A DNA stretch of 7,082 nt, taken from UMGS1002 sp050309735 (lineage in GTDB: Bacteria; Bacillota; Clostridia; Oscillospirales; CAG-272). The stretch is taken from positions 1-7,082 of the forward strand of contig JBNRMS010000045.1 in the NCBI GenBank assembly GCA_050309735.1, read 5' to 3'. The first letter of the stretch is position 1, and each line of letters opens with the position of its first letter. Below the pieces are notes generated by a model, which saw only the letters and a list, made by a program, of their open reading frames with translations, was not told the DNA's origin and made no database searches. Position numbers and translations under genes: made by a program. Positions 1 to 5,143 of the stretch are shown one piece after another.

Positions 1-234
1 GGAGCCGAACAGCCGAAGGGAGCCGAGCAGCCGAAGGGAGCCGAGCAGCCGAAGGGAGCCGAGCAGCCGAAGGGAGCCGAGCAGCCGAAGGCCACCGAGC
101 AGCCGAAGGGAGCCGAGCAGCCGAGAGGAGCCGAGCAGCCGAAGGCCACCGAGCAGCCGAAGGCTACCGAGCAGCCGAGAGGAGCCGAGCAGCCGAAGGC
201 CACCGAGCAGCCGAAGGCTACCGAGCAGCCGAGA
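1..234 (+). repeat. 18-bp tandem repeat array inside infB
   Basis: Thirteen contiguous 18-bp units, continuing past the left edge, encode the hexapeptide GAEQPK with variants ATEQPK, GAEQPR and ATEQPR. Units 2-5 are identical in DNA. Units 8-10 and 11-13 form two identical 54-bp super-units (127-180 and 181-234). The array stays in frame and adds a charged, proline-containing, probably disordered segment to IF-2. Copy number probably changes by slippage or unequal recombination (inference). Confidence 0.97.
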
Positions 235-2562
235 GGATCCGACGGCAGAAACCATCAGGCCGGACAGCAGGAGCGCCCGGCGGGGCAGACCTCATATCAG
301 GGCAACCGCCCGGCGGGGCAGACTCCATATCAGGGCAATCGCCCGGCGGGTCAGTCCTCATATCAGGGCAATCGTCCGGCGGGGCAGACCTCATATCAGG
401 GCAATCGTCCAGCGGGGCAGTCCTCATATCAGGGCAATCGTCCAGCGGGGCAGACCTCATATCAGGGCAATCGCCCGGCGGGGCAGACCTCATATCAGGG
501 CAATCGTCCGGCGGGGCAGGGCAAAAAGCCCGAGCGTGAATATCAGGGGCCGCCTAAGCAAAAATTCCAGCCTAAGCCGATAGTGCGCGGTCAGGGCCCG
601 AAAAAGGACGGGCAGGGAGGCACCCGGATAGTCGATACCAGAGGCACCGCTGTTGACCTTGCCAAATACGATGACAGAATTGACAATATAGTCCCCGAAT
701 CCATAAGAGATCTGAGGGGCGGCAGCGAAAAGCTAAAACGCGGCGGTCGGGGCGGATCGTCTTACCAGAAAAATCAGCGTTTTGCACAAAAACGGTCGAT
801 GCCGATAAAGAAACAACCGGTTCACGCCACCATTCCCGACGAAATCAGCGTTGGAGAGCTTGCCTCGCGCCTGAAGGTAACCGCGAGCGAGGTTGTCAAG
901 CGCCTGATGATGATGGGCATGATGGTTACGGTCAACCAGTATATTGATTTTGACACCGCTTACCTTGTCGCCGATGAACTCGGAGCAAAGGTCACAAAAG
1001 AGGTGGTCGTGACAATCGAGGAGAAACTCTTTGACGAGGCCGAGGACAGCAAGGAAGATTTAGTCGAGCGTGCGCCGGTCGTCTGCGTGATGGGGCATGT
1101 CGACCACGGAAAAACCTCGCTGCTCGACGCCATTCGCCATACAAATGTTACCTCGGCCGAAGCCGGAGGCATCACACAGCATATAGGTGCATATCGCGTC
1201 AAGGCAAAGGGGCGCGAGATCACCTTCCTTGATACCCCCGGGCACGAGGCCTTCACGGCAATGCGCGCGCGCGGCGCGCAGGCAACAGACATTGCAATAC
1301 TTGTCGTTGCCGCCGACGACGGTGTTATGCCCCAGACTGTTGAGGCGATAAACCATGCAAGAGAAGCGGGGATCGAGATTGTCGTGGCGATAAATAAAAT
1401 AGACAAACCCACGGCCAACCCCGATAAGGTCATGCAGGAGCTGACAAAATACAATATCGTTCCCGAGGCCTGGGGGGGCGACGTTATCTGCGTTCCTGTC
1501 TCGGCTATAACGCGCAAGGGAATTGACGATTTGCTCGAGAGCGTTCTGCTTGTAGCCGAGATTAAAGAATATCGCGCAAACCCCAACCGCCGGGCAAAGG
1601 GTATTGTTATCGAATCAAAGCTTGATAAGGGGCGCGGACCGGTCGCGACAGTGCTGGTTCAGAACGGCACGCTGAGAAGCGGCGACGTGGTTATCGCCGG
1701 AACTTCGGTCGGACGCGTCAGAGCGATGACCGACCACACCGGCCGAACGGTGAAGGCGGCAGGGCCGTCGGTTCCGGTCGAGATTATCGGTATTTCCGAG
1801 GTTCCGTCGGCGGGAGATGAGTTCAATGCCGTTGAGGACGAGAAGATGGCAAGAACGCTTGCCGATCAGCGCCGCACCGAGGCTAAGGAAGAAACCTTCA
1901 AGGCAAACGCGCGTGCTAACCTCGGTGACCTCTTCGCGCAGATTTCCGAGGGAGTCAAAATTCTCAATATTATTGTCAAAGCCGATGTTGACGGCTCTGC
2001 AGAGGCGGTTAAGGCCTCGCTTGAGAAGATTTCAAACGAAGAGGTCAGTGTCAAGGTGATACACGCAGCCGCGGGCGGCATCAATGAAGGAGATGTCACC
2101 TTTGCAGCAGCGTCAAACGCTATAATTGTCGGTTTCGACGTTCGCCCCGATAAGGCAGCTCTCGATTCGGCCGAGCGCCAGGGCGTTGAGATACGCACAT
2201 ACCGCGTGATTTACGAATGTATCGACGAGATTACGCTGGCCATGAAGGGTATGCTCGCACCGAAATACAAAGAGGTCGTTTTGGGACACGCCGAGGTCAG
2301 GCAGACTATCCGCGTTCCAAATGCCGGGATTATTGCAGGTTCCTATATTCAAGACGGCAAGATTACCCGCTCCTCGCTCATTCGCGTGCTCCGCAGCGGA
2401 GTGGTTATTTTCGAGGATAAAATTGCATCGCTGCGCCGCTTTAAAGACGACGTTCGAGAAGTTGCGGCGGGATATGAATGTGGAATAGGACTTGAAAGAT
2501 TCGGAGATATTAAGATTGGCGATATCCTTGAGGCCTATGTTATGGAGGAAATCAAGCAATAA
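1..2562 (+). CDS. infB: Translation initiation factor IF-2 (5' partial)
   Basis: IF-2 is the cytoplasmic GTPase that places fMet-tRNA on the 30S subunit and promotes subunit joining. The frame is open from base 1 to the TAA at 2560-2562 (853 codons visible), so the true start lies upstream; the GTG at 583 is internal. In window codons: 1-78 GAEQPK/ATEQPK repeats, 92-173 RPAGQTSYQGN repeats, then a basic linker rich in G, R and K. The IF2_N domain is at about 275-332. The GTPase domain follows with G1 GHVDHGKT (365-372), G3 DTPGH (411-415), G4 NKID (465-468) and G5 SAI (501-503). Beta-barrel domain II (about 530-620), domain III (NIIVKADVDGSAEAVKASL, from about 655) and the fMet-tRNA-binding C-terminal barrel (about 755-853) are all complete. 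The core is ordinary; the N-terminal arm is unusually repetitive. No rbfA follows, although infB is commonly followed by it. Confidence 0.98.
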   Translation, partial: GAEQPKGAEQPKGAEQPKGAEQPKGAEQPKATEQPKGAEQPRGAEQPKATEQPKATEQPRGAEQPKATEQPKATEQPRGSDGRNHQAGQQERPAGQTSYQGNRPAGQTPYQGNRPAGQSSYQGNRPAGQTSYQGNRPAGQSSYQGNRPAGQTSYQGNRPAGQTSYQGNRPAGQGKKPEREYQGPPKQKFQPKPIVRGQGPKKDGQGGTRIVDTRGTAVDLAKYDDRIDNIVPESIRDLRGGSEKLKRGGRGGSSYQKNQRFAQKRSMPIKKQPVHATIPDEISVGELASRLKVTASEVVKRLMMMGMMVTVNQYIDFDTAYLVADELGAKVTKEVVVTIEEKLFDEAEDSKEDLVERAPVVCVMGHVDHGKTSLLDAIRHTNVTSAEAGGITQHIGAYRVKAKGREITFLDTPGHEAFTAMRARGAQATDIAILVVAADDGVMPQTVEAINHAREAGIEIVVAINKIDKPTANPDKVMQELTKYNIVPEAWGGDVICVPVSAITRKGIDDLLESVLLVAEIKEYRANPNRRAKGIVIESKLDKGRGPVATVLVQNGTLRSGDVVIAGTSVGRVRAMTDHTGRTVKAAGPSVPVEIIGISEVPSAGDEFNAVEDEKMARTLADQRRTEAKEETFKANARANLGDLFAQISEGVKILNIIVKADVDGSAEAVKASLEKISNEEVSVKVIHAAAGGINEGDVTFAAASNAIIVGFDVRPDKAALDSAERQGVEIRTYRVIYECIDEITLAMKGMLAPKYKEVVLGHAEVRQTIRVPNAGIIAGSYIQDGKITRSSLIRVLRSGVVIFEDKIASLRRFKDDVREVAAGYECGIGLERFGDIKIGDILEAYVMEEIKQ
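274..519 (+). repeat. 33-bp tandem repeat array inside infB
   Basis: Seven full 33-bp units start at 274, 307, 340, 373, 406, 439 and 472, and a 15-bp partial unit runs 505-519. Each encodes RPAGQ-(T/S)-(S/P)-YQGN. Most differences between units are third-position changes (cgc/cgt, ccg/cca, ggg/ggt, aac/aat). The only amino-acid changes are T/S at position 6 and one S-to-P at position 7. The array is in frame and unrelated to the 18-bp array before it. Its composition (G, Q, N, Y, R) resembles low-complexity RNA-binding segments, but no function can be read from it. Confidence 0.97.
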
Positions 2563-2693
2563 ACAGGCCTTATAAAAGCAAAATTCGCTATATCAGCCAT
2601 AACTTATAATACGCGGCGATATTTAAAGGTCGAAATATAAAGACTGAGAAATTTTTCATAATGCACAAAAAAGCCTTATGTTATTAGGCAAAT

Positions 2694-2749
2694 TTGACAA
2701 AAGTAAAGATATTGCCATTTAACCCGATTAAAATTCATTGACAAAAGTA
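2694..2749 (+). repeat. Duplicated TTGACAAAAGTA box upstream of the lipoprotein gene
   Basis: The 12-mer TTGACAAAAGTA occurs at 2694-2705 and again at 2738-2749, 44 bp apart. Each contains a perfect -35 hexamer. The downstream copy has a good -10 at 17 bp. The upstream copy has only ATTTAA at that distance, so it may be a weak second promoter, or the box may be a regulator site that overlaps the -35. Confidence 0.8.
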
Positions 2750-2766
2750 GTTGCATATGATATCAT
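2738..2766 (+). promoter_or_regulatory. Sigma-A promoter of the lipoprotein gene
   Basis: A perfect -35 TTGACA (2738-2743), a 17-bp spacer and a -10 TATCAT (2761-2766) lie in AT-rich DNA about 55 bp before the ATG at 2821. This predicts a start near 2773 and a leader of about 48 nt. The -10 lies inside a 10-bp palindrome ATGATATCAT (2757-2766), which could be an operator or chance. No convincing terminator follows infB, so some read-through from infB is also possible. Confidence 0.8.
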
Positions 2767-2804
2767 TAATCAGAATAAAATGCGCGAGGCATTAATAATA
2801 TGAC

Positions 2805-2813
2805 AAAGAGAGG
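2805..2813 (+). promoter_or_regulatory. Ribosome binding site of the lipoprotein gene
   Basis: A purine-rich AAAGAGAGG ends 7 nt before the ATG at 2821. It supports that start, which also places a classical lipoprotein signal peptide exactly at the N-terminus. Confidence 0.8.
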
Positions 2814-2820
2814 TTAATCT

Positions 2821-3891
2821 ATGAAAAAGCTTGTTATTTTCATTCTTGTGCTTTCGATGGCGCTCATGAGCCTTGTGGCCTGCGGCGGCGGCGAAGGAAG
2901 CGACGACACAACTGTACCGTCCACAAATGCACCCGGAGCGACCGATGCTCCCGGTGATGAAACCACGAAAACGCCCGATACCACAAAAGCTGTAACGACA
3001 AAGCCCGTAACAACCGCTCCACCCGTGGTTACCGAACCTCCGATTGAAGTTCCGGTTGCTCCTATTGGTGCGATGGTTTACTTTGAGAATTTCGACGGTT
3101 ATCCGAACACCGCCGACAATGATGCTACTATGTCTGCTCTTGGCTGGAAGATTCTCAACACGGCAGACGGCGCGCTCAAGGACAACACCGGAACCTATAC
3201 GATTGAAGACGGCACCCTGAAATTTGTGAACAATATAACCGGCGCGGCAGACTCGTATGTTCACATGATTGACGGGGACTATATGATTTCGGCTCATCAG
3301 GGCGACTACACACTTCAGTATGACCTGAAATACACCTCCTCGGGTAACTCCGAGCGTTATGCCGTTATTCTTCTGAACTTTGACGGCAGAGACTCATATA
3401 ACTCCTTCCACCTCCGCATGGCTGGCTCGGCTAACAACCAGACTAGGTATGTCGGCGGCTGGCAGACATATGATGTCGCGGGAGATTTCTACGCGGCCGA
3501 CAAATCGGATGCTGACGGTACCTCAACTGTTGCCAAGAAGCTTTTCGGCACAGATTATGATGCCACTGTTATGGCCTGCCAGGATAAATGGATAACAATC
3601 AGATATCAGGCAAGCTATGAGAACGGACCGACAGTCTGGCTCCGCGACAACAGTGCAGCCAACCCCACCTTTGTATGCGTTTCTAAGGCCGATCCTTCGG
3701 CGGCCGGCTTCCTCTACTGGGGACTTATCGAGGCTTATGGCGTTGCGCTTAAGCTTGGTACCACCATTGATGGCTACCTTGATAACATCGCCATCTGGAC
3801 AGGACTGGGCGAGATGCCGACCAACACCTCCACCGCGGATTATGAAGCCGCCATTGCTTCCTACCTTGATGAGGTTGCAAAAAGAGGCTAA
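2821..3891 (+). CDS. Secreted lipoprotein with lectin-like beta-rich body
   Basis: This 356-residue protein is probably anchored to the outer face of the membrane. Residues 1-20 are a signal peptide: two lysines, a hydrophobic core, then lipobox LVAC with the lipidated Cys at 21. Residues 22 to about 75 are a Gly-, Thr- and Pro-rich linker, as is common in clostridial surface lipoproteins. Residues about 78-330 contain alternating aromatic and polar strands (for example VYFENFDGYP, YTLQYDLKYTS, SYNSFHLRMAG, KWITIRYQASYENG, DGYLDNIAIWTG). They recall concanavalin/LamG-like jelly-roll domains, including the terminal strand with a D-N-(I)-A-(I)-W pattern. That fold call is an inference from pattern, with no diagnostic catalytic motif seen. 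The gene has its own promoter and terminator, so it is probably monocistronic. It could bind glycans or be a hydrolase accessory protein; no gene name is justified. Confidence 0.9.
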   Translation: MKKLVIFILVLSMALMSLVACGGGEGSDDTTVPSTNAPGATDAPGDETTKTPDTTKAVTTKPVTTAPPVVTEPPIEVPVAPIGAMVYFENFDGYPNTADNDATMSALGWKILNTADGALKDNTGTYTIEDGTLKFVNNITGAADSYVHMIDGDYMISAHQGDYTLQYDLKYTSSGNSERYAVILLNFDGRDSYNSFHLRMAGSANNQTRYVGGWQTYDVAGDFYAADKSDADGTSTVAKKLFGTDYDATVMACQDKWITIRYQASYENGPTVWLRDNSAANPTFVCVSKADPSAAGFLYWGLIEAYGVALKLGTTIDGYLDNIAIWTGLGEMPTNTSTADYEAAIASYLDEVAKRG

Positions 3892-3919
3892 GCATAAAGC
3901 CAATAAAAAGAAATAGAAC

Positions 3920-3955
3920 AAGAGCAAGGGATGCCGCGCGGCATCCCTTGCTCTT
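3920..3955. terminator. Bidirectional rho-independent terminator (36-bp perfect palindrome)
   Basis: Every base from 3920 to 3937 pairs with 3955 to 3938. The arm AGAGCAAGGGATGCC is followed by a GC-rich turn. T-rich tracts flank it in both directions: TTATCTTTTTCTGTTTTT on the plus side, and on the minus strand TGTTCTATTTCTTTTTATTG. It sits 28 nt after the lipoprotein stop and abuts the spoVM stop on the other strand, so it probably ends both convergent transcripts. Confidence 0.93.
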
Positions 3956-4050
3956 TATCTTTTTCTGTTTTTCCTGTTTTTTCTGATTCCGAAGAACCTC
4001 CGCAGGAAGGGCGCGAAAAACGAAGGCGAGCGGAAAACGACAATTTTCAT
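3955..4050 (-). CDS. spoVM: SpoVM-like sporulation peptide (31 aa)
   Basis: SpoVM is a short amphipathic helix made in the mother cell. It inserts into the positively curved forespore membrane and recruits the SpoIVA ATPase to start coat assembly. The frame runs from the ATG at 4050-4048 to the TAA at 3957-3955. Aligned without gaps to the 26-residue B. subtilis SpoVM (from memory), it keeps M1, K2, P9, F11, R17 and G21, including the helix-breaking Pro9 and the Arg17 reported as important for function. Residues 10-22 are mostly aromatic or aliphatic with R17-R18, as expected for a membrane-lying helix. Position also fits: spoVM follows thiN in B. subtilis. A sigma-E-type promoter lies just upstream. 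Oddities are P14 in place of Gly and a long basic tail RKNRKNRKR. The likely Shine-Dalgarno AGAAAGGG (4063-4070) is 12 nt from the ATG, which is long. The main doubt is the short length. Confidence 0.77.
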   Translation of the reverse strand: MKIVVFRSPSFFAPFLRRFFGIRKNRKNRKR

Positions 4051-4100
4051 CTGATGACCATACCCTTTCTTCAAATTCAGGCCCGGGAAGGGGAATGCTC

Positions 4101-4130
4101 ATATGTATGGCCGAACCTGACGCGATATGT
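4101..4130 (-). promoter_or_regulatory. Candidate sigma-E promoter of spoVM
   Basis: On the minus strand, ACATATC (4130-4124) is followed after exactly 14 nt by CATACATA (4109-4102). The known sigma-E consensus is KMATATT, 14-15 nt, CATACAHT. The match is 5 of 7 at -35 and 7 of 8 at -10, with a fitting spacer. Transcription would start near 4095, giving a leader of about 45 nt before the spoVM ATG. This is the expected sigma factor for a mother-cell coat-assembly gene. Confidence 0.65.
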
Positions 4131-4201
4131 CTGCTCGGAGACCCCGAGGACGATATATCTCTGGTTTAAGTATATGCGCCGGGGGTTGTGGTTGATTATA
4201 C

Positions 4202-4288
4202 CTTAGTCGCAAATGAAGTTATCCTATGTGTTTGCATTTCGTTGCGACATAGCAGGTTTCGCTGAAACCTGCCAATATTTGCACTAAG
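4202..4288. repeat. Structured intergenic element, copy 1
   Basis: This can fold as a closed multi-stem element. The outer stem P1 is CTTAGT-c-GCAAAT (4202-4214) with ATTTGCACTAAG (4277-4288), 12 bp with one bulged C. P2 is CTATGT (4224-4229) with ACATAG (4247-4252). P3 is a 9-bp hairpin GCAGGTTTC/GAAACCTGC (4252-4260 and 4264-4272) with a 3-nt loop. P2 and P3 share the base at 4252, so one of them loses a terminal pair. The unpaired GAAGTTATC between P1 and P2 is identical in copy 2. It contains no plausible ORF. I do not recognise the family; it could be a small RNA, an mRNA leader or trailer structure, or a miniature mobile repeat. Confidence 0.7.
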
Positions 4289-4294
4289 TCATAG

Positions 4295-4370
4295 ATGCAA
4301 ATGAAGTTATCCTATAAGTCTCAACATTGTTGCGACATAGCGGATTTCGGGCAAATCTTCTGATTTGCAT
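4295..4370. repeat. Structured intergenic element, copy 2
   Basis: This is homologous to the element 88 bp upstream. GCAAATGAAGTTATCCTAT (4297-4315) and GTTGCGACATAGC (4329-4341) each recur at exactly that period. P1 is ATGCAAAT (4295-4302) with ATTTGCAT (4363-4370). P2 is CTAT/ATAG (4312-4315, 4337-4340), extended past a 2-nt bulge by GTC/GAC and CAAC/GTTG. P3 is GATTT/AAATC (4343-4347, 4353-4357). The sequence of P3 differs from copy 1 but pairing is kept. A competing hairpin GCAAATC/GATTTGC (4351-4357, 4362-4368) would exclude P1 and P3. Confidence 0.7.
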
Positions 4371-4390
4371 ATTATATAAAAGAAAAACGG

Positions 4391-5017
4391 CTATCTATCC
4401 CGGCTCTCAACAATAAGAATGCCGCCCTTTCGCACAGAGATAAGTGCGCAGTTTCCGTCGATTTCGTTTGAGATTGCATACTGGAGGCGGCGGTCAAGTT
4501 TGGTGTTGTCAAGGGGGTATTTGCAGCCCTCAATCGACAGCCCTTTGATTTTTTCGTCTCGGGCGATAACAGAGATATATTTATAACCGCTCCTCGGAAT
4601 CAGGGTGCTGGTGCTCTTTATAAAGCGGATGCGGTCATATCCGTTAAGGGCTATGGCGCGCACGCCGCGCCCTTCCATATCTTCAAGTATAGAGATCACC
4701 GAGAGGGTATGGTCAAGCCTGCCGTCAAGCCCACCGACAATGACTATATCGTCGGCGCTGCGCGCGATGGCGGTTTCAACAGCAAGCTGCGCGTCGGTCA
4801 GATCTTTTTCAGGCGGGAAACTTATCACCTCGGTATCTTTTGGAATTTTATAATCGCCCAGTGAGTCCATGTCACCGACAAGAATGTCGATCCTCTCGCC
4901 AAGAGTGGCGGCGGTGAGATAACCCGAATCGGCGGCGATGGTGAGGTCGCCCGGCTTTGGGTGTTCGGTGATATTTTCCGGACAGACGCTGCCGGCAAGA
5001 TAAATAAAGGCTTTCAT
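4391..5017 (-). CDS. thiN: Thiamine pyrophosphokinase
   Basis: This cytoplasmic enzyme transfers pyrophosphate from ATP to thiamine, giving the cofactor thiamine diphosphate. It is 208 residues, close to the usual 205-220. Visible motifs are AADSG (28-32), the metal/ATP-binding GDMDS (48-52), KDLTD (71-75) and the signature GGLDGRLDH (95-103). The smaller thiamine-binding C-terminal half has GLSIEGCKYPL (159-169) and SNE (183-185). No key residue is missing. The start MKAFIYLAG fits the family's first beta strand. The best Shine-Dalgarno, GAAAGGA (5034-5040), is 16 nt away, so initiation may be weak or use a nearer, poorer site. It follows rsgA by 126 nt, with no rpe in between, and is probably co-transcribed with it. 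Confidence 0.95.
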   Translation of the reverse strand: MKAFIYLAGSVCPENITEHPKPGDLTIAADSGYLTAATLGERIDILVGDMDSLGDYKIPKDTEVISFPPEKDLTDAQLAVETAIARSADDIVIVGGLDGRLDHTLSVISILEDMEGRGVRAIALNGYDRIRFIKSTSTLIPRSGYKYISVIARDEKIKGLSIEGCKYPLDNTKLDRRLQYAISNEIDGNCALISVRKGGILIVESRDR

Positions 5018-5043
5018 TTTAAATTTGCTTGATTCCTTTCGTT

Positions 5044-5077
5044 GCTTTTGAGGATAATTCCCGAGGCTTTTGAGGAT
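5044..5077. repeat. 12-bp direct repeat in the leader of the thiamine pyrophosphokinase gene
   Basis: GCTTTTGAGGAT occurs at 5044-5055 and 5066-5077, 22 bp apart (about two helical turns), between rsgA and the pyrophosphokinase gene. It is not a recognisable TPP riboswitch, for which 126 nt of this sequence lacks the conserved CUGAGA core. It may be a protein-binding pair or a small duplication. Confidence 0.55.
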
Positions 5078-5143
5078 TGTGCAGGTTTGGCGTCTGCAGC
5101 CATCCTTAAGAGGGCATAATCAAAAAACTCACTATCTGAAAAT

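Larger units (their letters stand above)
4051..4390. other. Intergenic region between the thiamine pyrophosphokinase gene and spoVM (340 bp)
   Basis: No convincing gene is present here. It holds, from the spoVM side, a purine-rich possible Shine-Dalgarno (4063-4070), the sigma-E-like promoter (4101-4130), a small hairpin CTCGG/CCGAG (4134-4138, 4144-4148), a minus-strand TATAAT at 4200-4195 without a good -35, and the two structured elements (4202-4370). B. subtilis has nothing comparable in size between thiN and spoVM, so this is added material (inference from known gene order). Confidence 0.75.

Noticed and set aside
218..493. Minus-strand frame of 91 codons with repeated MRSAPPDDCPD-like units
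   Set aside because: It is the reverse complement of the infB repeat arrays; the repetition comes from the plus-strand coding repeat.
960..1586. Minus-strand frame of 208 codons
   Set aside because: It lies wholly opposite the conserved IF-2 GTPase domain and has no recognisable motifs.
2673..2689. GCCT...AGGC hairpin as an infB terminator
   Set aside because: The stem is 4 bp plus a mismatch and there is no T tract worth the name after it.
3749..4102. Minus-strand frame of 117 codons crossing the terminator
   Set aside because: It runs through the 36-bp palindrome and into the antisense of the lipoprotein gene; the SpoVM frame explains the same strand far better.
4168..4176. Second sigma-E -10 (CATATACTT, minus strand) and a TATAAT at 4200-4195
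   Set aside because: No -35 match lies at a suitable distance for either, unlike the 4101-4130 site.
3931..4206. Plus-strand frame of 91 codons
   Set aside because: It starts inside the terminator stem and lies antisense to spoVM and its promoter, with no domain-like composition.
4209..4341. loxP-like or recombinase site, because GAAGTTAT is shared with loxP arms
   Set aside because: Only 8 bp are shared, the copies are direct rather than inverted arms around a spacer, and no recombinase gene is present.
4209..4341. Two-unit CRISPR remnant
   Set aside because: Only two copies, with internal conserved and variable blocks and multi-stem folding; there is no spacer-like regularity and no cas gene.
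4362..4391. Terminator directly after the thiamine pyrophosphokinase stop, from a T-rich run on the minus strand
   Set aside because: Only a 3-bp stem precedes the T run, and the later GCAAATC/GATTTGC hairpin is not followed by T residues.
5018..5143. TPP riboswitch before the thiamine pyrophosphokinase gene
   Set aside because: The conserved CUGAGA and paired helices of the THI element are not found on the minus strand here.
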